From Streptomyces sp. DH41 (GTDB lineage: Bacteria; Actinomycetota; Actinomycetes; Streptomycetales; Streptomycetaceae), in contig NZ_JARVKY010000009.1 of the NCBI RefSeq assembly GCF_029813785.1, forward strand, positions 1 through 64,000: a stretch of DNA of 64,000 nt, given 5' to 3'. The position numbers and the translations under genes are program-made. Of the stretch, positions 17,622-25,949 are shown piece after piece. The notes below the pieces were generated by a model that saw nothing but the letters and a program-made list of their open reading frames with translations, was not told where the DNA came from and ran no database searches. The first letter of the stretch is position 1. Each line of letters starts with the position of its first letter.

Positions 17622-18298
17622 CCTCGGCCCCGTCCCTGGCCGAAGCCCTCAAGGGCCGCCTGATCGTGTCCTGCCAGGCGCCGCCCGGCGACCCGATGCG
17701 CCATACCGACACCCTGGTCCGCATGACCCTCGCGGCGCGGTCCGGCGGCGCGGCGGCCGTGCGCGTCAACGATCCCGAGGTCGTCGCGGCCACCGTCGCG
17801 GCCGTCGACCTTCCGGTGATCGGCCTGTGGAAGGACGGCGACAGCGGCGTCTTCATCACCCCGACCGTGCGCCACGCGCTCGCCCTGGTGGAGGCCGGCG
17901 CGGCGGTCGTCGCGGCCGACGCCACCGCGCGCCCGCGCCCCGACGGCAGTACCTTCGCCGAGCTCGTCGAGGCCGTCCACGCGGCGGGCGCTCTGGTCAT
18001 GGCCGACGTGTCGACGTTCGACGAGGGGGTCGCCGCCGCCGGTCAGGGCGCCGACCTCATCGGCACCACCCTGTCCGGCTACGTGCCGGGATCCCCGGTG
18101 CAGACCGCCCCGGACCTGGCCCTCGTCGCCGACCTCGCGGCCGCGCTGGCCACCCCGGTGATCGCGGAGGGCCGGATCGCGACGCCGGAACAGGCCTCCC
18201 GGGCGCTCGCGGCGGGTGCGCACAGTGTCGTCGTCGGCACCGCCATCACCGCGCCGACCGCGCTCACCCGCGTGTTCGTCGAGGGCCTCACGTCCTGA
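17618..18298 (+). CDS. nanE: N-acetylmannosamine-6-phosphate 2-epimerase
   Basis: A 226-residue TIM-barrel enzyme that turns ManNAc-6-phosphate into GlcNAc-6-phosphate. It matches NanE throughout: LIVSCQAPPGDP near the N terminus, ATARPRPDG, MADVST, IGTTLSGY and VIAEGRIATPEQA. The ATG at 17618 follows GGAG by eight bases and overlaps the kinase stop (ATGA). It is the firmest member of the locus and fixes the pathway as sialic acid breakdown. NagA and NagB, needed next, are not in this window. The gene is convergent with GAPDH, 25 bases away, without a clear hairpin. Confidence 0.93.
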   Translation: MTSAPSLAEALKGRLIVSCQAPPGDPMRHTDTLVRMTLAARSGGAAAVRVNDPEVVAATVAAVDLPVIGLWKDGDSGVFITPTVRHALALVEAGAAVVAADATARPRPDGSTFAELVEAVHAAGALVMADVSTFDEGVAAAGQGADLIGTTLSGYVPGSPVQTAPDLALVADLAAALATPVIAEGRIATPEQASRALAAGAHSVVVGTAITAPTALTRVFVEGLTS

Positions 18299-18323
18299 CC
18301 CGGCACGCGCGCTCCGCTCCGGA

Positions 18324-19769
18324 TCAGACCGCCGGGGCCGGATACGTCGGGTACTCCACCCCGGAGACGTGCTGCACGACGCGCACGACCTGGCAGGAGT
18401 AGCCGAACTCGTTGTCGTACCAGAGGTAGAGGATCGCGTTGTCCCCCTCGACCTTCAGCGCGCCGGCGTCGACGATCGAGGCGTGCCGCGAGCCGATGAA
18501 GTCGCTGGAGACCGCGTCGGGCGCGCTGATGAAGTCGATCTGGCGCTTGAGCGGCGACGTCAGCGACACGTCGCGCAGGTGGTCGAGGACCTCCTCGCGC
18601 GTGGCCTCGCGGGCCAGCTGGAGGTTGAGGATCGCGATCGACACGTCCGGCACCGGCACGCGGATCGAACTGCCGGTGATCTTCGCCTTGAGCTCCGGAA
18701 GGGCCTTGGCCACGGCGGAGGCGGCACCGGTCTCGGTGATGACCATGTTCAGCGGCGCCGAACGGCCACGCCGGTCCGACTTGTGGTAGTTGTCCAGCAG
18801 GTTCTGGTCGTTGGTGAACGAGTGGACCGTCTCCACGTGGCCGCGCAGCACACCGTACTCGTCGGCCATCGCCTTCAGCGGTGGGACGATCGCGTTGGTG
18901 GTGCACGACGCGCAGGACAGGATCCGCTCGTCCGGCTTGATGGTGTCGTGGTTGACACCGTGGACGATGTTGGGGACGTCGCCCTTGCCGGGCGCGGTCA
19001 GGACGACCTTGTCGATGCCCGGACGCAGGTGCTTCGACAGGCCTTCGCGGTCGCGCCACTTGCCGGTGTTGTCGATGAGGATGGCGTTCTTGATGCCGTA
19101 CGCCGTGTAGTCGACCTGCGTCGGGTCGTCGGCGTAGATCACCTTGATCGCGTTGCCGTTGGCGAGGATCGTGCTGTTCTCCTCGTCGACGGTGATCGTG
19201 CCCTGGAACTGGCCGTGCACGGAGTCGCGGCGCAGCAGCGAGGCGCGCTTCACCAGATCCTGCTCGCCACCGCCCCGGACCACCATGGCGCGCAGCCGGA
19301 GGCCGTTGCCCGAACCGGCCTTCTCGATGAGCAGGCGGGCGACGAGCCGGCCGATGCGACCGAAGCCGTACAGGACGACGTCGCGCGGCTCGCGGCGGTC
19401 GATCTTGTTGGCGCCGGTGGCCCCGGCGACCGCGTCGGCGGTGAACTCCTCCACCGTCAGCCCGCGGTCGTCGCTCTTGTAGGTCGCGGCGAGCATGCCG
19501 ATGTCGATCTGCGAGGGACCGAGGTCGAGCGTGGTGAGGGCCTGCAGGAAGGGCATCGTCTCGGTGACCGACAGCTCCGCGCCGGCGATCTGGCGGGCGA
19601 AACGGTGGGTCTTGAGGATGCTGACCACAGACTTGTTCACCAGGGAACGGCTGTGCAGCAGGATCGTGACGTCCTGCTCCCGGTGCAGCTTCCCGATCAT
19701 CGGGATCATCGATTCCGCGATCTCTTCGCGGTTCTTCCAGTTGGTGAACGAGTCGTCGTTGGCAGTCAC
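18324..19769 (-). CDS. gap: glyceraldehyde-3-phosphate dehydrogenase, long form
   Basis: A 481-residue GAPDH, about 145 residues longer than the classical enzyme. The extra N-terminal part (1 to about 125) carries no recognisable catalytic motif. The Rossmann motif YGFGRIGRL follows, then the catalytic C289 in ASCTTNAIVPP, and the C-terminal WYDNEFGYS. It oxidises glyceraldehyde-3-phosphate in glycolysis or the reverse in gluconeogenesis; the long form is common in actinobacteria beside a classical Gap. The GTG at 19769 has a weak AGAGA site. On the minus strand TAGCAT lies about 35 bases upstream as a possible -10. Confidence 0.92.
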   Translation of the reverse strand: MTANDDSFTNWKNREEIAESMIPMIGKLHREQDVTILLHSRSLVNKSVVSILKTHRFARQIAGAELSVTETMPFLQALTTLDLGPSQIDIGMLAATYKSDDRGLTVEEFTADAVAGATGANKIDRREPRDVVLYGFGRIGRLVARLLIEKAGSGNGLRLRAMVVRGGGEQDLVKRASLLRRDSVHGQFQGTITVDEENSTILANGNAIKVIYADDPTQVDYTAYGIKNAILIDNTGKWRDREGLSKHLRPGIDKVVLTAPGKGDVPNIVHGVNHDTIKPDERILSCASCTTNAIVPPLKAMADEYGVLRGHVETVHSFTNDQNLLDNYHKSDRRGRSAPLNMVITETGAASAVAKALPELKAKITGSSIRVPVPDVSIAILNLQLAREATREEVLDHLRDVSLTSPLKRQIDFISAPDAVSSDFIGSRHASIVDAGALKVEGDNAILYLWYDNEFGYSCQVVRVVQHVSGVEYPTYPAPAV

Positions 19770-19876
19770 GTCTCTATCTTTCGAGCTAGGCGGCGCTCAT
19801 ATGCTAACCCGACCGCCCTTCTGATCGATCAAGTGGGCCCACAGGCGATCAGATGAGTGCCAGTAGCATCGTGTCC

Positions 19877-20359
19877 ATGCACTCGACCCGGGTCTCCTGG
19901 CGCGTGAAAGCCCCGCGCTCCGCCGTGTACCGCGCGCTGCTGGACGCGGACGCCGTCGCCGCGTGGCGGGCCCCGGACGACATGACCGCACAGGTGCACA
20001 CGTTCGACGCCCGCGAGGGCGGCACCTTCCGCGTCTCGCTCACCTACGAGGCGCCGACGGGGGTCGGCAAGTCGGGCGGGCGCACGGACACCTACCACGG
20101 GCGCTTCGCGCGGTTGGTGCCCGACGAAGAGGTCGTGGAGGTGCTCGAGTTCGAGTCGGCCGACGCCGCCTTCGGCGGCACGATGACGATGACCACCACA
20201 CTCACCGACGCGGACGGCGGCACGGAGGTCGTCGTCACCCACGAGGGACTCCCGGACGCCGTGCCGGCCGCGGACAACGAGACGGGCACGCGCATGTCCC
20301 TGGCCAAACTGGCCGCACTCGTGGAGGCCGGAGCGGAGGCCGGCGGGCGCCCCGCCTGA
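19877..20359 (+). CDS. SRPBCC/AHSA1-family protein
   Basis: A 160-residue START-like helix-grip protein (AHSA1/polyketide cyclase type). Family features include the opening strand RVSWRVKAP, AVYRALLDADAVAAW, and the closing WSTH-like region VVVTHEGLP. Ligand and role are unknown; related proteins bind hydrophobic molecules. The ATG at 19877 matches where the family usually begins; the ATG at 19853 would add eight residues. Neither has a strong ribosome site. Divergent from GAPDH. Confidence 0.7.
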   Translation: MHSTRVSWRVKAPRSAVYRALLDADAVAAWRAPDDMTAQVHTFDAREGGTFRVSLTYEAPTGVGKSGGRTDTYHGRFARLVPDEEVVEVLEFESADAAFGGTMTMTTTLTDADGGTEVVVTHEGLPDAVPAADNETGTRMSLAKLAALVEAGAEAGGRPA

Positions 20360-20380
20360 GCGCGTCCCGGCCCGCCCGCC

Positions 20381-20986
20381 TCAGCGCGCGCCGTCCCACG
20401 TGTGGGCGACGTCCACCACGACACGGCCGTCCAGCGCCAGTACCCGGAAGGGCAGCCGGGCGCGGAGGCCGAGCCCGATCTGGGTCTCGCCCTCGAAGCT
20501 GCCGGCGAACCGGGTGTCCTCGAAGGACCGGTAGCCGGTGAGGTCGACACCCGGCAGGGGCCGCCCGGCCCGGCCGGGGTAGGTGGAGGCGCCGCTCTCG
20601 GGGCGGTAGCCGGGCGCTGCGATCCTGATCTCCAGGACGGCTCCGCCGCCCACCGCGATCGGGCGGCCCGAGCCGTCCTGGTGCAGTCGGTCGACGTACC
20701 GGACGAAGTAGCCGAGACGGTCGGCGCTCGCACCGGGCACATCGACGACCATCCGGTCGAAGCACGCGTGGCGACCGGTCCTGACGTCCTTCACCGGCGT
20801 CGTCGTCCCCGCGACGCGGGTCTTGTCGTGACCGCCCCAGCCGGTGGCGCACGCCGTGGAGCGCGTGGTGTCGCGCACGGTGCTCCGTGCGTCCGTGACC
20901 GGGGCCGCGTCGGCCGCGACCGTGGCCGTCCCCAGGGCGGCGCCCGCGAGCACGACCGCCATCCATGTCGCTCTGCTTCGTCGCAT
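20381..20986 (-). CDS. secreted AMIN-like domain protein
   Basis: A 201-residue exported protein with a signal peptide (about 1-28, ending ADAAP) and one domain resembling the actinobacterial AMIN-like family: a conserved GGHDKTR segment, HACFDRMVVDVPG, YVRYVDRLHQDGSG, and the terminal VVVDVAHTW. AMIN-related domains usually bind cell-wall components, but no function is established for this family. It is convergent with the SRPBCC gene, 21 bases away. Confidence 0.65.
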   Translation of the reverse strand: MRRSRATWMAVVLAGAALGTATVAADAAPVTDARSTVRDTTRSTACATGWGGHDKTRVAGTTTPVKDVRTGRHACFDRMVVDVPGASADRLGYFVRYVDRLHQDGSGRPIAVGGGAVLEIRIAAPGYRPESGASTYPGRAGRPLPGVDLTGYRSFEDTRFAGSFEGETQIGLGLRARLPFRVLALDGRVVVDVAHTWDGAR

Positions 20987-21171
20987 TGTGTCCCCCGGAG
21001 GGTGAGCATGTTCTGGTATTGGATGAGACGGGCCGATTGACCGAAAGGTTGCGGTGCGGCGGGAGCTTTTGAGTGGTGCGAGGAGCGCACGTGGTGGTCC
21101 GACGGGCGCGCAGACCCGCCGTGCGCCGGCCGAGGGGTCCGGCCGGCGCGACGCGGCGAGGTGTCAGGACG

Positions 21172-21498
21172 TCAGCGGTCCCGGTCCAGTTCCTCCTCCA
21201 CGGGGGGCTTCGGCACCTCGCGCAGATGCTGCGACTGGCCCGGCTTGCCGCCGGCGCGAGCTTGTTCGGCGCGCTGCGCGGGCGAGGTGTCGAGGTCGGA
21301 GGCGGGGTCCACACGCACCGACCTCGCCACCTCCTCGCGGTTGGCGTAGCTCTCGGGCGGAATGCCGCGCAGTGCGGCGACGGCGTCCGGCGAGGCGCCC
21401 GCCTCGCGCGCCGCCCGGATCAGATCGTCCTTGCCCGCCGGGAAGTCGACGTCCTTGACGGCGTCGACCACCTCTCGGGCGCTGGTGGTGTGGGACAT
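21172..21498 (-). CDS. DUF2795 domain protein
   Basis: A 108-residue small protein. Residues about 8-60 match DUF2795: FPAGKDDLIRAAREAGAS followed by VAALRGIPPESYANREEVARSV. The charged C-terminal tail is probably unstructured. The ATG at 21498 follows GGGAGAAG by five bases, which decides it against longer starts. The domain is common in actinobacteria and has no assigned function. Confidence 0.75.
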   Translation of the reverse strand: MSHTTSAREVVDAVKDVDFPAGKDDLIRAAREAGASPDAVAALRGIPPESYANREEVARSVRVDPASDLDTSPAQRAEQARAGGKPGQSQHLREVPKPPVEEELDRDR

Positions 21499-21776
21499 GA
21501 GTACTTCTCCCAGTCGGTGGCTCGACTCCCGGGGCCCATCCGGACCTTCGTGGCCCCTCGGGGACCTCCCGGGTAACCGCATGAGTCCCAGGACTCACAT
21601 CCCGGGCACCTCGTCGCGAACCCCGCCCCGTCCTGGTCGTGCCGGGCCCGAACCGTCGGTGGCGGCGTCGGGCGTCGAACAGGATTGCGCCCCGGGTGAT
21701 CGGGTACGCGAGCCTGGACCGTCCCCGTGCCGACCATCGGGGCGGCCCCCACCACCGCCGCTACCAGGGATCTGCC

Positions 21777-22178
21777 ATGGAAACACCCGCGAACGAAAAC
21801 TCCGTCTCGCCCGCCCACCGCGCGCTGGACGCACTTGCCGAGAACACCGAGGACACGGCGGCGCTCGACACGCTCGCGAGCAGCGACGTCCTCGTCCCGG
21901 TGCCCGACGACGCGAACGACCAGGACGCCGCCGACCCCGGGATGCTGGCACTGCCGGTACTGGAACAACAGGGCGGCCGTCAGGTGGTGCCGGTGTTCAC
22001 CTCCGAGCTGGAGATGGCCGATCTGCTGCCGTACGTCTCCCGCTACCGCATGGTGCCGCTGGGCGCCCTCGCCGCGCAGTGGCCGGCCGACGACCTGTCG
22101 CTGTCCATCGACGCCGGCTCGGAGCACCGCCTCACCCTCACGTCGGACGGCGTACGCACCCTGCTGGCCCGTCCCTAG
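21777..22178 (+). CDS. SseB-family protein
   Basis: A 133-residue protein with an SseB N-terminal-type domain: VLVPVPDD early, then VVPVFTSELEMADLLP, and LSLSIDAGSEHRLTL. SseB domains are frequent in actinobacteria, often near secretion or stress genes, and the role is unknown. The ATG at 21777 has AGGGA six bases upstream. It stands divergent from the DUF2795 gene. Confidence 0.65.
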   Translation: METPANENSVSPAHRALDALAENTEDTAALDTLASSDVLVPVPDDANDQDAADPGMLALPVLEQQGGRQVVPVFTSELEMADLLPYVSRYRMVPLGALAAQWPADDLSLSIDAGSEHRLTLTSDGVRTLLARP

Positions 22179-22233
22179 GGGAGAGTCCGTCCCTGGGCGA
22201 AGGCCCGCCCCCGGAGGAGAGGGAACACGCCCG

Positions 22234-22641
22234 TCAGACGTGAGCGGGTTCGTCGTCGCCGAGCATGCGGGCCAGCACGGCCCGCTGCAGCGGCAGTACC
22301 TCGGCGTGCAGGTCGCGGCCCCTGCGGGTCAGGGCGACGTACACACCGCGCCGGTCCTCCGCACACATCGTGCGCTCCACCAGCCCGTCCTTCTCCAGCC
22401 GGGCGATGAGCCGGGACAGCGCGCTCTGGCTCAGATGGACCCGGCCGACCAGGTTCTGCACCCGGCACTGGGCGCCCTCCTCGGGCCCCTCGGTCACGAG
22501 GAGGTCGAGCACCTCGAAGTCGCTCGCGCCCAGACCGTGCGGGTGCAGCGCGCGGTCGATCTCGCACATCGTGCGGGCGTGGACCGAGAGGATCTCCCGC
22601 CACCGTTCCTCGAGCCGCGCACCGGCCGTCTTGACTGCCAT
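22234..22641 (-). CDS. MarR-family regulator
   Basis: A 135-residue winged-helix repressor. The recognition region HLSQSALSRLIARLEKDGLVERTMCAEDRRGVYVALT is the MarR core (shown here by its ends; it spans about residues 69-105). Two cysteines (C26 and C58) could make it redox-sensitive, though this is speculative. The promoter region carries GTTGC-CTGT-GCAAC at 22672-22685, a MarR-type site suited to autoregulation. No clear target gene adjoins it besides crcB on the other side. Confidence 0.82.
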   Translation of the reverse strand: MAVKTAGARLEERWREILSVHARTMCEIDRALHPHGLGASDFEVLDLLVTEGPEEGAQCRVQNLVGRVHLSQSALSRLIARLEKDGLVERTMCAEDRRGVYVALTRRGRDLHAEVLPLQRAVLARMLGDDEPAHV

Positions 22642-22981
22642 AGGTGCACGGTAACACCGAAACGACCGGTCGTTGCCTGTGCAACTAGTGCGTGCGCAAG
22701 GAACGGCGGCGCGGGCTCGCTCAGGCGGGCCCCCGCTTCGCCGGCTCCGTCGGCGGGATCACCGTCGCCGGGTCCTCCCCGCCTGGCAGACCCGCGTCCG
22801 CGAGGCGTCACCGGGAAGTGACCGGGAGGTCGCACCGGCGCTAGGCTGGCCGCCGGCCGCGCCGGTGCGCACGGCGCGGCGGTGGGGCCCGCCGTACCCG
22901 AACCGCGGCACGCCCGCCGCCGACGGTCCCTACTTGCGCACGGGGGCATCCCCCTGCCCGCCGAGTAGGAGACGTACGCCC
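22642..22981. other. divergent intergenic region, MarR and crcB
   Basis: The 340 bases hold the MarR-type inverted repeat near 22672-22685 and, for crcB, a possible promoter GTGACC (22818-22823) - 18 bp - TAGGCT (22842-22847). The leader of about 130 bases before crcB was checked for a fluoride riboswitch; no convincing match was seen by eye. Confidence 0.55.
22672..22685. promoter_or_regulatory. MarR-type operator
   Basis: GTTGC-CTGT-GCAAC is a perfect 5-bp inverted repeat followed by TAG. It lies about 30 bases upstream of the MarR start codon. TGTGCAACTAGT (22678-22689) recurs exactly inside the 40-bp palindrome at 41867-41906. Confidence 0.6.
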
Positions 22982-23461
22982 ATGACAGCCCCGGACACCG
23001 AGAGCGCCACCGTCCGGCCCGCCTGGCGCGTCCAGGCGCCGGTCGTCGTGGCGGTCTCCCTCGGCGGCGGCACGGGTGCCGCCGCCCGCTACGCGGCCTC
23101 CCTGTGGTGGCCGACCCGGACCGGCGGCTTCCCCTGGACGACCTTCTGGGTCAACGTCGCCGGCTGCGCCGTGATCGGCGTGCTCATGGTGGCCGTCACC
23201 GAGGTGTGGGCCGTGCACCGCCTGGTGAGGCCCTTCCTGGGCACCGGCGTGCTCGGCGGCTTCACCACCTTCTCCACCTACGCCGTCGACCTCCGCCATC
23301 TGTTCACCGCCGACCAGGTCCGCACGGGGCTGGCCTGCCTCGCCGCGACTCCGCTCGCGGCCCTCACGGCGGTGTGGTTCGCCACCTGGACGGCCCGCCG
23401 GGTCCTGGCACCACGTACCGGTGGCGGCCCTTCGGGCGCGAAGGGGGAGGGACCGTCGTGA
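22982..23461 (+). CDS. crcB: fluoride channel subunit CrcB (first)
   Basis: A 159-residue membrane protein of the CrcB/Fluc fluoride exporter family with four predicted helices. Conserved parts are GTGAAARY in helix 1, FWVNVAGC with the channel Asn, and GFTTFSTY that forms the central sodium-binding break. The cytoplasmic N terminus is long (about 20 residues) and the tail basic. AGGAGA precedes the ATG at 22982. It overlaps the second crcB by 4 bp, consistent with a heterodimeric channel as in other bacteria with paired genes. Confidence 0.93.
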   Translation: MTAPDTESATVRPAWRVQAPVVVAVSLGGGTGAAARYAASLWWPTRTGGFPWTTFWVNVAGCAVIGVLMVAVTEVWAVHRLVRPFLGTGVLGGFTTFSTYAVDLRHLFTADQVRTGLACLAATPLAALTAVWFATWTARRVLAPRTGGGPSGAKGEGPS

Positions 23462-23832
23462 ACTGGCTGCTGGTCGTCGTGGGCGGCATGATCGGCGCCC
23501 CGCTCCGCCACCTCACCGACCGCGTGGTGCGGTCCCGGCACGACACGGTCTTCCCGTGGGGCACCTTCACGGTGAACGTCGTCGGCTGTCTGGCCCTGGG
23601 GCTGCTGACCGGCGCGGCGCTCGCGGGAGCCGCGGGCTCCGACCTGCGGCTGCTGCTCGGGACCGGGCTGTGCGGCGCCCTCACGACGTACTCGACCTTC
23701 TCCTACGAGACGCTCCGGCTGGCCGAGACGGGCGCCCGCCTCCAGGCCGCCGTGAACGTGGGGGCGAGTGTGGCGGCCGGCCTGGGGGCGGCGTTCGCGG
23801 GGGTGACACTGGCCGACGCGCTCTGGGCATGA
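23458..23832 (+). CDS. crcB: fluoride channel subunit CrcB (second)
   Basis: A 124-residue CrcB/Fluc paralogue with four helices: GGMIGAPLRH, FTVNVVGC and ALTTYSTFSYE match the conserved segments of the first subunit. The GTG at 23458 overlaps the preceding stop (GTGA) and is preceded by GGGAGG. The two subunits are expected to pair in antiparallel orientation in the membrane and let fluoride leave the cell. Confidence 0.93.
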   Translation: MNWLLVVVGGMIGAPLRHLTDRVVRSRHDTVFPWGTFTVNVVGCLALGLLTGAALAGAAGSDLRLLLGTGLCGALTTYSTFSYETLRLAETGARLQAAVNVGASVAAGLGAAFAGVTLADALWA

Positions 23833-23918
23833 CACGAGGCACGGCCCCGCGTGTAGTAGGACTGGCCGCTCCACGCCTGTCGCCCTCGTGTCCGCCGCCC
23901 CGAGCAGAACGGGAACCC

Positions 23919-24755
23919 ATGAGTGTCATCAGCATCGGTCAGGCCGTCGTCCTCGGAGCCGTCGAGGGGATCACCGAGTTCCTGCCGGTCTCCTCCACCG
24001 GCCACCTCAAGATCGTCGAGGGGCTGATGGGCATCCCCGTGGACGACGACGCCGTCGTGGGGTTCTCGGCGGTCATCCAGGTCGGTGCGATCGCCGCCGT
24101 GCTCGTCTACTTCTTCAAGGACATCGTGCGGATCCTCTCCGCGTGGGCGCGCGGACTGGCCGACCGGGAGGAGCGCTACCACCACGACTACAAGTTCGCC
24201 TGGTGGGTCGTCTTCGCGACGATCCCGATCGTGCTCGTGGGCCTGGCCGCCAAGCCGCTGATCAAGGGACCGCTGGCCTCGCTGTGGGTGGTCGCCGGCT
24301 CGCTGATCGTCGGCAGCGGCGTGATGTGGGTGGCGGACCGCACGGGACGGCACAAGCGGGGCGAGGACGACACCTCGTTCAAGGACGCGATGCTGGTCGG
24401 CGGCTCCCAGATCCTCGCCCTGCTCTTTCCCGGCTTCTCCCGTTCCGGCGCCACCATGTCCACCGCGCTGATGCTCGACCTCGACCGGGTGGCCGCCACC
24501 CGGCTCTCCTTCTTCCTCGGCATCCCGGCCCTGACCGGCGCCGGACTGTACGAGCTGAAGGACGCCCTGGGCGCGGGGGCGGGCGCGGCGCCCCTCGCGG
24601 TCGGCACCCTCGTCTCGTTCGTGGTGGCCTACGCCTCGATCGCCTGGCTGCTGAGGTTCGTGGCCAAGCACTCCTTCAACGCCTTCGTCATCTACCGGAT
24701 CGTCGTCGGCGTGCTGCTGTTCGGGCTGCTCGGCGCGGGCGTGCTGCACGGTTGA
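23919..24755 (+). CDS. uppP: undecaprenyl-diphosphatase UppP (BacA)
   Basis: A 278-residue integral membrane phosphatase that recycles undecaprenyl pyrophosphate to the monophosphate carrier used for peptidoglycan; it can confer bacitracin resistance. Signature motifs are EGITEFLPVSSTGHL near residues 15-29 and PGFSRSGATMST in the second half, with about eight hydrophobic helices. The ATG at 23919 follows GGGAA. The gap of 86 bases from crcB suggests a separate promoter. Confidence 0.96.
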   Translation: MSVISIGQAVVLGAVEGITEFLPVSSTGHLKIVEGLMGIPVDDDAVVGFSAVIQVGAIAAVLVYFFKDIVRILSAWARGLADREERYHHDYKFAWWVVFATIPIVLVGLAAKPLIKGPLASLWVVAGSLIVGSGVMWVADRTGRHKRGEDDTSFKDAMLVGGSQILALLFPGFSRSGATMSTALMLDLDRVAATRLSFFLGIPALTGAGLYELKDALGAGAGAAPLAVGTLVSFVVAYASIAWLLRFVAKHSFNAFVIYRIVVGVLLFGLLGAGVLHG

Positions 24756-24795
24756 CCGCCGCACGCCGAGACCCCGTCGGCACCGCACCCGCCTC

Positions 24796-25854
24796 TCAGC
24801 GGGCTGCGCGCAGCGGCTCCCCGACGCTCCTGAGGTGCCGCAGCGCCTGGCCGTACGAGGCGAGCAGCCCGGTCTGGTAGTACGGCACGTCCAGTTCGGC
24901 GCAGTACCGCTCGGTGATGACCTGGGCCCTGCCGAGGGCGGGCGTCGGCATGCTGGGGAAGAGGTGGTGCTCGATCTGGTAGTTGAGGCCGCCCATGAAG
25001 ACGTCGACCAGCGCGCCGCCCCGCACGTTGCGGGAGGTGAGGACCTGGCGGCGCAGGAAGTCGAGCCGCGTACCCTCCTCGATCATCGGCATGCCCTTGT
25101 GGTTGGGCGCGAAGACCGAGCCCAGGTAGACCCCGAACAGTCCCTGGTGCACGGCGATGAAGGCGAGCGCCTTTCCGGGGGAGAGAAGCGTGAACAGGCC
25201 GCCGAAGTACAGGACGAAATGGGCGACGAGCAGCGTGCCCTCCATGACCGGACGCTTCATGTGCGAGCTGCGCAACGCCTTGAAGCTGTTGAAACTGAGG
25301 TTGAGCCCTTCCAGCGTCAGCAGCGGGAAGAACAGGGCGGCCTGGTGTTTTCCGATGAAGCCGGGCAGGCCCTTGGCCTTGCTCGCCTGGCGCTGTGACC
25401 AGACCAGGATGTCGGGGGAGACGTCCGGGTCCTTCTCCTCGTGGTTGGGGTTCGCGTGGTGGCGCGTGTGCTTGTTCATCCACCAGCCGTAGCTCATGCC
25501 CAGCAGGAGGTTGGCCACCAGGAGGCCGCCGATCTCACTGGGGCGCCGGCGGGAGAACACCTGCCGGTGGGCGAGGTCGTGCGAGGCGAGGGCGAGCTGG
25601 CCGAAGACGAAGGCCAGGGCCACCGCGACGAACAGCTGGTACCAGCTGTTCCCCAGTGTGAGGAAGGCGGCGACACCGCCCGCGAGCGCGAGGGCGACGG
25701 CGCCGAAACGGACCGTGTAGTAGAAGGGGCGGCGCCGGAGCAGCCCCGCGTCGGCTATGCGCCGTGAGAGTTCGGAAAAGTCGCTTCCCTTGTCGCGTCC
25801 CTTTTCCTGTTCGCGCGTGGGCGGGGTCTCGATGAGCACCGTTGGGTTGACCAT
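24796..25854 (-). CDS. membrane fatty acid desaturase
   Basis: A 352-residue diiron membrane desaturase of the acyl-lipid/acyl-CoA type. The three His boxes are HDLAH, HTRHH and QIEHH, and hydrophobic hairpins lie before and between them. It would introduce a cis double bond into membrane acyl chains, with electrons from a ferredoxin or similar. The ATG at 25854 is preferred; GTG at 25860 is possible. No ribosome site is seen and CATACT lies about 14 bases upstream, so a leaderless or near-leaderless mRNA is possible. Confidence 0.9.
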   Translation of the reverse strand: MVNPTVLIETPPTREQEKGRDKGSDFSELSRRIADAGLLRRRPFYYTVRFGAVALALAGGVAAFLTLGNSWYQLFVAVALAFVFGQLALASHDLAHRQVFSRRRPSEIGGLLVANLLLGMSYGWWMNKHTRHHANPNHEEKDPDVSPDILVWSQRQASKAKGLPGFIGKHQAALFFPLLTLEGLNLSFNSFKALRSSHMKRPVMEGTLLVAHFVLYFGGLFTLLSPGKALAFIAVHQGLFGVYLGSVFAPNHKGMPMIEEGTRLDFLRRQVLTSRNVRGGALVDVFMGGLNYQIEHHLFPSMPTPALGRAQVITERYCAELDVPYYQTGLLASYGQALRHLRSVGEPLRAAR

Positions 25855-25949
25855 GCGCACAGTATGTGGCCAGGTTCTCCGGACGCAGAATGACGTCTGC
25901 CCCCGAAGAGGGGTGCAGCTACCCCCACCTTCCGGGGCCCGGAGGGAGA

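Noticed and set aside
22842..22981. fluoride riboswitch before crcB
   Set aside because: No recognisable riboswitch core was found by eye, although the position would be natural. A covariance search is needed to exclude it.
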